A stretch of DNA of 64,000 nucleotides. It comes from Candidatus Thorarchaeota archaeon (lineage in GTDB: Archaea; Asgardarchaeota; Thorarchaeia; Thorarchaeales; Thorarchaeaceae). A program made the position numbers and the translations under genes. The notes under the pieces are model-generated. The model had not been told where the DNA came from. It made no database searches and was given only the letters and a program-made list of their open reading frames with translations. Shown one piece after another: positions 17,101-24,509 of this stretch. Location: NCBI GenBank assembly GCA_016933575.1, contig JAFGAR010000070.1, forward strand, positions 1 to 64,000, written 5' to 3'. Every line of letters begins with the position of its first letter. Within the stretch, counting starts at the first letter, position 1.

Positions 17101-18179
17101 GAATGCATCTTCATGAGATGTCTGATTCTGGAGAGATCATCCTAGTGGATGCTAATCCAGCTGCAGATGTGGTTCTAAGGGCAAAACATGATGAGCTAAT
17201 TGGAAAACCCATACAATTAGCTGTACCAGAGAGGTATCATGAAAATGGATTGATAGAAAGATACTATGATATCATAAGAACAGGAATCCCTTGGAGTACT
17301 GAACGATTGATGGAACGCGATGGCAATGTTTTTGGAGCATTGCAGATTCAAATCTATCGAACCTCTCCACGTACCCTAGTCACCTCTTTCTTGGATATCT
17401 CAGAGCGTGTCATCGCGGAAAGGGAAATTCGCAAACTGAATGAAGAACTTTCAAATCGTGTCGAGGAGCGGACAGCAGAACTTGCTGCAGTAAACAAGGA
17501 ACTAGAGGCTTTTGCGTATTCCGTATCACATGATCTTCGAGCTCCGCTTCGTACAATTGATGGGTTCAGTCAAGCTCTACTTGAAGACTACTATAACGCT
17601 GTTGATGAAACGGGACAAGACTATCTTCAACGAGTAAGATCCGCTGCTATTAGGATGGGTCTACTAATCGAGGATATACTTTCTCTCTCACGAGTGACAA
17701 GATCTGATATGGATCGCATTTCGGTCAATCTATCAGATCTCGTTAATGAGATCATAAAGGAAATCAAAGATAGAGACCCAGAACGTGAGGTTGAAGTAAG
17801 AGTGTCTGAAACAGGAGATATTCGATGTGACCGACGACTTATGAAAATTGCATTACAGAATCTACTTGAGAACTCATGGAAATTCACTCATAATGTTGAG
17901 AATCCTAAAATCCAGTTTGGAACCAAGAAAATTGATGAGAAGACCGTATACTTTGTCCAAGATAATGGTGCTGGATTTGATATGAAAAATAAGGATAAAC
18001 TATTTGTACCGTTTCAACGATTGCACATGGAAGAGGAGTTTGAAGGATCTGGGATAGGTCTTGCAACTGTTCAGCGAATTCTGAACAGACACGGAGGATT
18101 AATTTGGGCGGAAAGCCAAGTCGGCAAAGGTTCAACCTTCTATTTCACAATACCCGAGAAAAGTGAGGCTGAAAATTGA
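14172..18179 (+). CDS. Large PAS/GAF hybrid sensor histidine kinase
   Basis: A 1335-residue cytoplasmic sensor kinase without membrane helices. Domain order: about four PAS domains (residues 15-480), two GAF domains (about 490-650 and 665-830), two more PAS domains (about 840-960 and 965-1085), a short coiled linker with E-E-R-T-A-E-L-A, a HisKA phosphoacceptor domain with S-V-S-H-D-L-R-A-P-L (His1120), and a HATPase domain with L-Q-N-L-L-E-N-S-W-K-F (N box), D-N-G-A-G-F-D (G1) and G-S-G-I-G-L-A-T-V (G2). The end is phytochrome-kinase-like. Signals are probably small molecules, redox state or light through PAS/GAF cofactors; no phytochrome cysteine motif was evident. It overlaps the following receiver gene by four bases. 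Confidence 0.93.
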   Translation: MAQISWTDHFKIKEFVEDIGIGFVVLTEDGQILHSNSQFLHMLDYTQEEIVGLNFESLQTNEPKLVIHDITSGDKEITLSSRTGSDVSVIVKGRKLDEQKSIFYLLISQSDEDQPRFTPRFLQALELASPRMIIVDPELKIQYVNHVVASLQSVKMIGRSALDGVESQYRDGLRDAIEAVFQDCVPGSIEISETEPNQSTSWYVLRISPIIEHAKVASVILTATDITERVLAERALREEESKYRSIIEQSLIGIAILPPELTSILFSNNQLSAILGYSQSELSSMTGQILSKLVCDEDRDSLVKYLETCTRGEKTGELLRIRLNHKTGSTAWVELSTGRIEYQGQIALQISLVDITRRLEMEEGLVESAVREKTLLQSLNDLVIVHDENDRYLELYTGNTEMLLGKPENILGRHISDVLPEEIALIYLDCIHEVRSSRKTKSIDYSLKINDEIRWFSTIMSPHEKEGSIISVVRDITDRYIAEITNQRDRRIFRDIAHELLNTRDYNQLTINILNSIKENFEFDLGLFIYYDPEREVLVKAASVGDMKGPNPPEISLSDKIADSYVVIHAFKTKQPLFISHIEKERQELDFLNRLREQGAQSAIAIPILDDNHDAIAVISFASTKPRLFTDGDLELFSTISGMIATLTDRQKVELQRQIAQETLERERRAFQTIANAAIASSDTLDLGTNIMQGLIETLGFDFGTLRLFDANEQVLKPTAIVGINVSNLTTQIPCRFDEKPSHLVSHVALTREKIIAPDTYQHESTLLFKKRLDELNVKSIVVWPILNAKEDMIGVMSIGSYEHRAIPESTEPFFDALSGMLSTVIERKKTEQALIISKRRYQELITDISEGIGIADLEENLLFVNDSFAEMLGHTRAELIGMNLREIVAPEDIPTIVMNTKLRLEGKTSSYIHSFIRKNGEQIVVRVSGVPSRDDSGTIDGTIAIVTDITEMVKAEEALRESEIRFRSVFETSPVGMHLHEMSDSGEIILVDANPAADVVLRAKHDELIGKPIQLAVPERYHENGLIERYYDIIRTGIPWSTERLMERDGNVFGALQIQIYRTSPRTLVTSFLDISERVIAEREIRKLNEELSNRVEERTAELAAVNKELEAFAYSVSHDLRAPLRTIDGFSQALLEDYYNAVDETGQDYLQRVRSAAIRMGLLIEDILSLSRVTRSDMDRISVNLSDLVNEIIKEIKDRDPEREVEVRVSETGDIRCDRRLMKIALQNLLENSWKFTHNVENPKIQFGTKKIDEKTVYFVQDNGAGFDMKNKDKLFVPFQRLHMEEEFEGSGIGLATVQRILNRHGGLIWAESQVGKGSTFYFTIPEKSEAEN

Positions 18180-18625
18180 GTAGCAGAAAGATACTCCTCG
18201 TTGAGGATAGCACTGATGACGTTTTATTGACATTAAGAGCACTTCAAAGAGCGAATATCCTAAACGAAGTGATTGTTACCCGTGATGGACAAGAGGCTTT
18301 CGAGTATCTCACCGCTGATGGTCAGTATGCAGGAAGAAACATTTCTGAGCAACCTGTTGTTGTCTTGCTGGACCTAAAGATGCCACGGATGGGAGGTCTG
18401 GAACTACTGCAACGAATACGCTCAATCAAGACATTGAAGTTGTTACCTGTAGTCATTCTCACCTCCTCAAAAGAGGATAAAGACATCTGCGAGAGCTATA
18501 ATCTTGGAGCAAATAGCTACATTCAGAAACCTGTAGATTTCGATCAATTTGTACAAGCAATCCGCACACTAGGTCTCTACTGGCTTGTCCTCAATGTTAG
18601 TCCACTTGGAGGGAGTGCAGACTGA
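18176..18625 (+). CDS. Stand-alone response regulator receiver (Rcp1-like)
   Basis: A 149-residue single receiver domain, the predicted phosphate acceptor for the upstream kinase. The acidic pocket V-E-D-S-T-D-D (10-15), phosphorylation site Asp66 in L-L-D-L-K-M-P, Thr96 in I-L-T-S-S and Lys118 in Y-I-Q-K-P are all present. The long loop after beta-2 (E-Y-L-T-A-D-G-Q-Y) is typical of the Rcp1-type regulators that partner phytochrome-like kinases. No DNA-binding domain, so it probably relays phosphate or binds a protein. The start is TTG, sharing bases with the kinase stop (TTGA overlap). Confidence 0.92.
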   Translation: MSSRKILLVEDSTDDVLLTLRALQRANILNEVIVTRDGQEAFEYLTADGQYAGRNISEQPVVVLLDLKMPRMGGLELLQRIRSIKTLKLLPVVILTSSKEDKDICESYNLGANSYIQKPVDFDQFVQAIRTLGLYWLVLNVSPLGGSAD

Positions 18626-20040
18626 CCAAGACATTACGGATTCTTCTTATTGAAGACTCCGAGGATGATGCCTTGCTTCTAGAACGTGTAGTTAAGAAAG
18701 GCTGGGTGGATTTTGAGATAAAGCGTGTGTGGACTTCATCTGACCTCATAAATGCCTTAGAATCCGAGACCTGGGATGCTGTGCTCTGTGACTATATGAT
18801 GCCTGAATTCAGCGTATCTGATGCAATGGATGTGATACGCAAAAGAGACCTCGATCTCCCCTTCATAATTGTATCCGGAACCATCTCAGATGAAACTGCT
18901 GTAGCTATGATGAAAGCAGGAGCTCATGATTATTTGACTAAAAATAATCTAAGTAGACTAGTTCCTGCCCTTGAACGAGAAATCAATGAAGCCGAGCATC
19001 GCCATAAACGTCGCGTTGCTGAGGAGCAACTTCGATTGAGCGAACGAAAACACAGGATGCTTGTGGAATCACTTACAGATACAGTCCTTGTGCTGACATC
19101 TGATGGGACTATATCAGAATTCTACTCTCAAAACTCGATATCTGATAGTTTCCGTGGGAATGATTATCTTTCGAAAAGAATTACTACAGTCTTCACACCA
19201 ATTGTTGCTCAGAAAATTAACTTCCTTCTCACTGAGGTTCTTCGGAACAAAGTCAATTCGACCTTTGAATATCCTCTGCATGGTAGATGGTATTCTGCAA
19301 GAATCAGCCCTCACGAGGATCATGAAAGAGTTGTCATGGTCATTCGAGATGTTACAGACTTGAAAGAGGCGGAGGAGGAAGCTCGGCAAGCACACGCAGT
19401 AGCTATGCTCTATCAAGACATTACAGGTCATGACATTCGAAATCTTCTCCAAGCTATTATGATCGCTTCAGATTTACTGCAAGCAGATGAAACTGATAAA
19501 TCCAAGATTAGTCTGATTCATCATATATCAGAAGCTGTCACTGAAGCAAGTGAGCTTATCTCAGCAGTGCAAGCAACTGCTACTCTTCTCTCTACACCTT
19601 TAGAAAAGACTTCACTTGACTTTACCTTGAAGAGCTGTATTCGACTATTTAATGAGGAGAATAAAGATGTGTCAGTCACCTCGGATATGGAGGTTTCCGA
19701 AGCTGTTGTCAATGCAGACCGATTTCTTTGTCATCTACTCATGAACGTATTCTCAAATGCAGTCAAACACAACAACTCCAACGAAAAGAAGATTTGGACA
19801 CATCTTGGCGAGGATGATGATGGCTATGAATTGACTGTTGCGGATAATGGTCCTGGAATTAAAGACGGTCAAAAGAAAAATCTCCTTAATCCTGAACGTC
19901 GGTCAGGAGGCGTTGGAATCCTTCAATGTATCCAGATTGCTAGCAAGTATGGTGGCAAGTTTGAGCTCTTAGATAGGGTCGATGGCGACTCAAGTCAAGG
20001 TGCAAAGGTGCGACTATGGATCCCGAAGGCTGAGGTGTGA
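18622..20040 (+). CDS. Receiver-PAS-histidine kinase hybrid
   Basis: A 472-residue protein: receiver (1-125), PAS (about 135-250), then a kinase with Y-Q-D-I-T-G-H-D-I-R-N-L-L-Q (phosphoacceptor His) and an ATPase domain with D-N-G-P-G-I and G-G-V-G-I-L-Q. The start matters: the first ATG/GTG/TTG codon in frame is TTG 18673, which would cut off the first strand and acidic residues of the receiver. Reading back gives R-I-L-L-I-E-D-S-E-D-D, and the only candidate before the in-frame upstream sequence loses homology is CTG at 18622. That CTG overlaps the previous stop as CTGA and has GGAGGGAG about 7 bases ahead. Asp57 is the predicted phosphorylation site. Confidence 0.85.
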   Translation: MTKTLRILLIEDSEDDALLLERVVKKGWVDFEIKRVWTSSDLINALESETWDAVLCDYMMPEFSVSDAMDVIRKRDLDLPFIIVSGTISDETAVAMMKAGAHDYLTKNNLSRLVPALEREINEAEHRHKRRVAEEQLRLSERKHRMLVESLTDTVLVLTSDGTISEFYSQNSISDSFRGNDYLSKRITTVFTPIVAQKINFLLTEVLRNKVNSTFEYPLHGRWYSARISPHEDHERVVMVIRDVTDLKEAEEEARQAHAVAMLYQDITGHDIRNLLQAIMIASDLLQADETDKSKISLIHHISEAVTEASELISAVQATATLLSTPLEKTSLDFTLKSCIRLFNEENKDVSVTSDMEVSEAVVNADRFLCHLLMNVFSNAVKHNNSNEKKIWTHLGEDDDGYELTVADNGPGIKDGQKKNLLNPERRSGGVGILQCIQIASKYGGKFELLDRVDGDSSQGAKVRLWIPKAEV

Positions 20041-20829
20041 CTATATTCTCGGATTTGGCCGTGGAAGTGGTTCTCTCTTATGTTGTGAATTCTTCATCAT
20101 CTTCCAAATCCTTTGAACTTTCGATCTCTCTATACCCCATTCAACAATCTCATCTTCGCTCAATTTCTTTTCAAGAGTCAAGAAGAGAATTGAATCAAGT
20201 TCCGAATATGTGATTCCAATCTCCCCCTCATCTGTTTGTCCTTCCCATAGACCCGCTGATGGTGCCTTCTCAACAATGGACTTTGGAATTCCAACATGAC
20301 GTGACAGGTCCCAGACATTTTCCTTGTACAATTCTCCAATCGGAAGTATGTCAGATCCTCCATCACCATACTTTGTGAAATACCCAATCATCAATTCACT
20401 CTTGTTACCTGTTCCAAGTACCAGTCTGTTCTCTTTGTTTGCGCGTGCATACCAAGTGACCATTCTGAGTCGTGCGGTCAAATTGCCCAAGGCTAATCTA
20501 TCAAGTTCTAGAGAATCATAGGCGGCTATCGCCTTTTTCAGCTCAAATATCTCATGATGCATTCCCAAGGACTCAGCAAGCATCTCTGCATCAGCAATAT
20601 TTCTTCTGTCTTTTTTTATATCGACAGGAAGCATGATTCCAAGGACATTATCAGCTCCTAAGGCTTCGCAGGCTAGACTAGCAACAAGACTTGAATCAAC
20701 GCCTCCACTTAGACCAAGTACTGCCCCTTTGGCTCTAGTATTTTTAATGTAGCTCTTGATGAACTCAACAATGATTTTTCTCACTCTTTCATAGTCATCA
20801 AACTTGAAACCGTTGGGTAGTTGCATCAT
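20041..20829 (-). CDS. nadE: NH3-dependent NAD+ synthetase
   Basis: A 262-residue enzyme amidating deamido-NAD to NAD with ATP. The PP-loop V-L-G-L-S-G-G-V-D-S-S is at residues 37-47. Other family segments are G-N-L-T-A-R-L-R-M, L-V-L-G-T-G-N-K-S-E-L, G-Y-F-T-K-Y-G-D-G-G-S-D-I-L-P-I-G and K-E-N-V-W-D-L-S-R. There is no N-terminal glutaminase domain, so ammonia is the nitrogen donor, as usual in archaea. The stop codon directly abuts the stop of the convergent kinase gene, leaving no space between the two genes. Confidence 0.95.
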   Translation of the reverse strand: MMQLPNGFKFDDYERVRKIIVEFIKSYIKNTRAKGAVLGLSGGVDSSLVASLACEALGADNVLGIMLPVDIKKDRRNIADAEMLAESLGMHHEIFELKKAIAAYDSLELDRLALGNLTARLRMVTWYARANKENRLVLGTGNKSELMIGYFTKYGDGGSDILPIGELYKENVWDLSRHVGIPKSIVEKAPSAGLWEGQTDEGEIGITYSELDSILFLTLEKKLSEDEIVEWGIERSKVQRIWKMMKNSQHKREPLPRPNPRI

Positions 20830-20921
20830 GGAACCTCACTTTTACCTCCAATATTCTCCTTTTGTACATTACTTGCGAGGTAATATCTGCCTGATACGTG
20901 CAATTCAGGCAAAGTTCACAT

Positions 20922-21617
20922 TCATGCTCCGAGGAGGAGTGTTTCAATGATGAAATAGAAGAATGATGCATTACCAATATAGAGGATCATAACTGTCAAA
21001 GCACCTAGAATCTTCATCCAAATCTTTTTCTCACGTACGATGTTATAGCAGATAAATGCAGAAAGGCCTAGAATGAGTTCTGGGAGGATGATGTACCAAG
21101 CAAGATTTCCAGTCATACCAATGACTGTAGCAGACCATGACGGAAGGTTGACCAGAGTCAACTCTGCAACTGCAAAGATTACGACGGAAAGTAATGATAC
21201 AACACCATAGGATACTTGTAAGCTTTTCCTATTCCGGACCTCATCCCCTATGAACAGAATGATAACGAAGGGAATTGCCCAGAGTCCTCCCATGTAGAAA
21301 GGAATTGAGTTGCCTATCATTGGAAATCCATCATCTGGAAACTGCAGAGCTCCCAGAGTTTCAGCAAGATACCAATCTGGAAATATCATGAGCAAACTGA
21401 GAATAATTGCAAAGATCCAGATATTTTTCCAATTTTCATATCCTTTGCCATAGAATTCAATGACGACAAGTCCATTATATATCAAGACCAGGGTTAGAAG
21501 TTTTCCATTCACCGTTGCTTGTGGGAACGGAAAAAGAAGTGTCAATGCTGCTATTATTACAAAAATCACATGAACAATAAGAAAGTCCTTGATTGATTTC
21601 TCTTTGAGAACTTGCAT
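20922..21617 (-). CDS. Seven-helix membrane protein, unknown
   Basis: A 231-residue integral membrane protein with about seven hydrophobic helices and a basic N-terminus (M-Q-V-L-K-E-K-S-I-K). A distinctive conserved-looking stretch near residues 79-117 contains P-D-W-Y-L-A-E-T-L-G-A-L-Q-F-P and Y-M-G-G-L-W-A-I-P. I do not place it in a characterised family. It is not a rhodopsin: no lysine sits in the last helix. It is 92 bases upstream of nadE on the same strand and could share its transcript. Confidence 0.7.
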   Translation of the reverse strand: MQVLKEKSIKDFLIVHVIFVIIAALTLLFPFPQATVNGKLLTLVLIYNGLVVIEFYGKGYENWKNIWIFAIILSLLMIFPDWYLAETLGALQFPDDGFPMIGNSIPFYMGGLWAIPFVIILFIGDEVRNRKSLQVSYGVVSLLSVVIFAVAELTLVNLPSWSATVIGMTGNLAWYIILPELILGLSAFICYNIVREKKIWMKILGALTVMILYIGNASFFYFIIETLLLGA

Positions 21618-21764
21618 ATCACCTTAATCATTCTACGGCCCTATAAACTGTAGGAAAATCATGCTAAGACTTATCTTCGCTCGTGACAGGGTCTTGCGAA
21701 GCGTATAGGAAATGCCACTACCAAACACTGTCTTATCCTTATACGAACTTCAGGAGATTAGACT

Positions 21765-22658
21765 ATGTCAGAAAAATTAGGACAACTTGATCTCGTATTC
21801 ATTGTTGATAATACTGGTTCTATGGGACCATATATTCAAAATGTGAAGACAAAGATACTCGAGATTATCCGTACAATAAAGAAAGAGGAGCTCTGCCACA
21901 GACTGAGGGTTGGTCTGGTTTGCTATCGTGATCATCCCCCTGAGGAAGCTACCTATGTCACGCAAAAGTTTGAGCTCACACCTGATACATCAAAAATAGA
22001 AACGAATGTCATGCAGATGGATGCTTCAGGAGGCGGTGATGGTCCCGAGGCAGTATCAACTGCTCTCCAGATAATGAATAGAATGGAGTTCATCAATGAC
22101 GCCGCCAAAGTTGCTGTTCTTATTGGTGATGCACCGCCCCATGGTGTTGAAGATGGGGATCGTTGGCCTCAGGGAACCCCTGATGGGGCAAAGTGGGACA
22201 AGGAAGCAAAAGTGGCTTTCGAAAAAGGTATTGTCATCCATACAGTTGGATGCTTTCCTGAGATTGCTGGCTATAAGAAAGGAGTAGCAACCTATGAGAA
22301 GATTGCTGCTGATTCTCAAGGGAGATTCTTCCCACTTGAGAAAGCAGAGATTCTAGTGAATCTTATCACTGGAATTGCAGTTGAGGAAATTGATAAGATT
22401 GCCATACAGAAGTCAATCTTAGAAGATCTTGGTGTTTCAATGGAAGAATTTCCAGCAGACGAAGAATTCACTGAAGCGAAGATCTCAGATATTGTGAGTA
22501 AAGTCAGAGCTCGTGGTGTCACAAAAAGAGCAATGGCAATGAGACCCTCTGGTACTCCAGCAAGTGCTGCAGCTGATCTTGAGTTGGAAGAACAATCTAT
22601 CAGTGAAGATGATGTTCGTGAGGCTGTCAGGCAACTTAAGATGAAATCTAAGAAATAG
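21765..22658 (+). CDS. von Willebrand factor A domain protein (VwkA-like)
   Basis: A 297-residue soluble protein. Residues 8-205 form a vWA domain beginning with L-V-F-I-V-D-N-T-G-S-M-G, a metal-ion-dependent adhesion site of D-x-T-x-S type at Asp15/Thr17/Ser19, followed by A-S-G-G-G-D-G-P-E-A-V and V-L-I-G-D-A-P-P-H-G. This version resembles the vWA part of eukaryotic alpha-kinases of the VwkA type more than bacterial surface vWA proteins. No alpha-kinase domain is attached. The last 90 residues are charged and helical (V-R-E-A-V-R-Q-L-K-M-K-S-K-K). No signal peptide, so probably an intracellular protein-binding module. Confidence 0.82.
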   Translation: MSEKLGQLDLVFIVDNTGSMGPYIQNVKTKILEIIRTIKKEELCHRLRVGLVCYRDHPPEEATYVTQKFELTPDTSKIETNVMQMDASGGGDGPEAVSTALQIMNRMEFINDAAKVAVLIGDAPPHGVEDGDRWPQGTPDGAKWDKEAKVAFEKGIVIHTVGCFPEIAGYKKGVATYEKIAADSQGRFFPLEKAEILVNLITGIAVEEIDKIAIQKSILEDLGVSMEEFPADEEFTEAKISDIVSKVRARGVTKRAMAMRPSGTPASAAADLELEEQSISEDDVREAVRQLKMKSKK

Positions 22659-22667
22659 TTCTTTCTA

Positions 22668-22687
22668 GGTGCTGCAATTGCAGCACC
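22668..22687. terminator. Perfect 20-base palindrome between convergent genes
   Basis: A fully self-complementary 20-base sequence lies 9 bases past the vWA stop and 25 bases before the stop of the convergent zinc/membrane gene. Its position fits a bidirectional terminator. With no loop it would fold as a short stem with the central AATT open; a dimeric protein site is the alternative. Confidence 0.5.
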
Positions 22688-22712
22688 ACTATCTTCTCTA
22701 TTAGGCAAGAAC

Positions 22713-23111
22713 TTACTCTTTCTTGAGGCCTTGCGTACTCCTTGAATTCTTTGATACCTGTGAACGTACCTTTCTGGATTCGTAGGTATAGCATATTCCT
22801 GCCACAAGTCCTATAGCAAAAGCATAGAATAGGAATTCAGCAAACTGCCTGTATTCTTCAAGATTCAATGTAAAATATGCAATAATGCTCGTAGGAAATC
22901 CGATTACACTCACTATCAACATGAGTACATAGAACCGGTAGTACGCTGCATCACAGCAATTATCTGAACAATATGACTTGCCAGTTCCAATGACATATTT
23001 CCAGTTATGACTAGTATCTGTTCCACACCACTGACATGTAGGTGTATGTTGCCTATCCGTGACTATTTTGGATTGTTGTGTTTTTTTCTCACACTCTTCC
23101 CAAGCAGTCAT
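22713..23111 (-). CDS. Zinc-finger membrane protein with two helices
   Basis: A 132-residue protein. The N-terminal 55 residues carry a zinc site (C-Q-W-C-G-T, then Y-C-S-D-N-C-C), and two membrane helices follow (about residues 62-82 and 90-110) before a basic tail R-K-V-R-S-Q-V-S-K. The zinc domain is predicted cytoplasmic. Function unknown. An overlapping longer minus-strand frame at 22316-22807 lies antisense to the vWA gene and is not credible. Confidence 0.65.
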   Translation of the reverse strand: MTAWEECEKKTQQSKIVTDRQHTPTCQWCGTDTSHNWKYVIGTGKSYCSDNCCDAAYYRFYVLMLIVSVIGFPTSIIAYFTLNLEEYRQFAEFLFYAFAIGLVAGICYTYESRKVRSQVSKNSRSTQGLKKE

Positions 23112-23197
23112 AGATTGATCATTAAATAGTTCGAGATATTTGCATAAATGGATTTAGCATAATAAGGCATATCACTTGCATCACCTCTCTCTTGGTT

Positions 23198-23824
23198 ATG
23201 CCAAGCAAAGAATGGGAATATTTCATGGACAATTTCTTTGGCAATCCCTACATGATGTGGCATGATGGAATCAATCCAAAATCTGTCTGTTATTTGAAGG
23301 GTGAAGAAAGAGATCGAGCGGAAATCATGCTCATTGAGTCAATGGAGGATGGGAGTCACTATGCTGCAATGGGACTTAGAGAGCTAAAGTCGCAGAAAGC
23401 AATCCCTATTATGAAAGAACTCCTCAAGAAAGTTGGTTCTGATTTGAAAATTCAAATTGCACTAGCTCTCAATACAATCGAGGATACAACTGAATATGTT
23501 CCAGATATCATTGATGTTCTTCAGTATAATGGTAGTCCATACGTTCGGCTTAAAGCAGCAATGGTCTTACGGAACTATCCAACTATAGAGGTGATTGAAT
23601 CTCTTTTTACTGCTATAGAAAAAGATCCAGATTATCTAGTTCGGTATCATGCATCCGAGTCGCTCCTTCACATTCATGGATTCAGACCAAACATATCTGA
23701 ATACAAGGAAATTTTCCATTTGATATGCGTAGAGTTTGATAGTGATCATCCTGACTCGTACAGAGAAGCTGTCAAGCAATACACCAAAGCTGCAGATATG
23801 CTCAGAGATCTCTTCGCAAAATAA
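23198..23824 (+). CDS. HEAT-repeat-like protein
   Basis: A 208-residue soluble helical protein. From about residue 45 it shows paired helices typical of HEAT/ARM repeats: A-A-M-G-L-R-E-L-K-S-Q-K-A-I-P-I-M-K-E-L-L, then Y-V-R-L-K-A-A-M-V-L-R-N-Y-P and L-V-R-Y-H-A-S-E-S-L-L-H-I. Such solenoids bind proteins or serve as scaffolds. An in-frame TTG at 23192 would add two residues; the ATG at 23198 is preferred. Confidence 0.7.
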   Translation: MPSKEWEYFMDNFFGNPYMMWHDGINPKSVCYLKGEERDRAEIMLIESMEDGSHYAAMGLRELKSQKAIPIMKELLKKVGSDLKIQIALALNTIEDTTEYVPDIIDVLQYNGSPYVRLKAAMVLRNYPTIEVIESLFTAIEKDPDYLVRYHASESLLHIHGFRPNISEYKEIFHLICVEFDSDHPDSYREAVKQYTKAADMLRDLFAK

Positions 23825-23860
23825 TGAGATTCTATCATACTACTATTTTTGCTCAGAAAG

Positions 23861-23966
23861 AGGGTGGTGGTTAGTACCAGCAGGACAACGGTAGGAGGGG
23901 GGGGAGTTATGAGGGCATGTTACAGAAAATGTGTGCCCTGCGAGCCACCTAACCACCATGTGTGGT
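23861..23966 (+). ncRNA. Candidate structured RNA in a G-rich island
   Basis: The gap before the osmC-like gene contains a stretch much richer in G and C than its AT-rich flanks. It has a perfect 10-bp long-range pairing (23865-23874 with 23949-23958) enclosing 74 bases. Inside that is a second stem (AGGGCA at 23912-23917, TGCCCT at 23934-23939), and there is an alternative pairing of GCAGG with CCTGC. A run of eight G lies at 23897-23904. GC-rich folded islands in AT-rich genomes are often non-coding RNA, but no known family was recognised. It overlaps a possible micro-ORF, so this may instead be a structured mRNA. Confidence 0.35.
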
Positions 23967-23983
23967 ATGAACAAGGTTCCTAA
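23909..23983 (+). CDS. Possible 24-residue Cys/His microprotein
   Basis: An ATG preceded by GGAGG in a long purine run is followed by 24 codons and TAA at 23981-23983. The peptide has C-x3-C-x2-C at residues 4-11 and a His-His pair at 16-17, enough ligands for one metal ion, and ends W-Y-E-Q-G-S. The unusually strong ribosome site is the main support. The same bases also form a long stem, so a chance frame within an RNA gene is equally possible. Confidence 0.3.
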   Translation: MRACYRKCVPCEPPNHHVWYEQGS

Positions 23984-24061
23984 TAAGCATCACTCTTGTA
24001 TGTCAAATATTAATAATTACCTATCAAAAGGCTCTAAAATGCCAAATATACGCATTTCAAT

Positions 24062-24505
24062 ATGTCTGAAGAAGAACATAGATATGCAATGAGTAGCCAT
24101 TGGGTACGAGAAAAGATTGTAACAATCGAGATTGAAGGAAAACCCGCCTTTGAGGTAGCTACTCCTCTTGATTTTTGGCCAGAGGGTCCATCTGAAATTG
24201 TATCTCCCGAGGATCTTTTTGTTGCATCAGCTGTTTCATGTTATGGTGTATCTTTATCAGGAGTTTCCAAAAGATTCCATGCGGAATTGAAGAATTTTCA
24301 AGTTAGAGGGATTGGTACTCTTAAGAAGGGCGAGTTTGGGTGGGAGTTTGATCAGATCACATTAGAAACTCGGATTATTGTCCCTACAATGAAAGACAAG
24401 AAGAGAATGGAAAAAGCTGCTGAACGCGCTCACACATATTGTGTTGTCTCCAATTCGATGAAATGTCCTGTGCATCTTAGATATGAGATTCTTGTGGAGA
24501 ACTGA
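24062..24505 (+). CDS. OsmC-family peroxiredoxin-like protein
   Basis: A 147-residue OsmC/Ohr-fold protein. The two conserved cysteines are at Cys60 (S-P-E-D-L-F-V-A-S-A-V-S-C) and Cys127 (A-H-T-Y-C-V-V-S-N), close to the positions in E. coli OsmC (60 and 125). The family reduces organic hydroperoxides as a dimer using a thiol cycle. The later cysteine in M-K-C-P-V-H-L is an extra. Probably cytoplasmic defence against peroxides. It converges on the zinc-ribbon gene with a 4-base gap. Confidence 0.88.
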   Translation: MSEEEHRYAMSSHWVREKIVTIEIEGKPAFEVATPLDFWPEGPSEIVSPEDLFVASAVSCYGVSLSGVSKRFHAELKNFQVRGIGTLKKGEFGWEFDQITLETRIIVPTMKDKKRMEKAAERAHTYCVVSNSMKCPVHLRYEILVEN

Positions 24506-24509
24506 TTCT

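Noticed and set aside
20922-21617. The seven-helix protein as a second rhodopsin
   Set aside because: No lysine occurs in the last helix and none of the rhodopsin helix-3 motifs is present.
22316-22807. A 163-residue minus-strand frame overlapping the vWA gene and its neighbour
   Set aside because: It lies antisense to a convincing vWA gene, is Ser/Arg-rich with no domain pattern, and also overlaps the real zinc/membrane gene.
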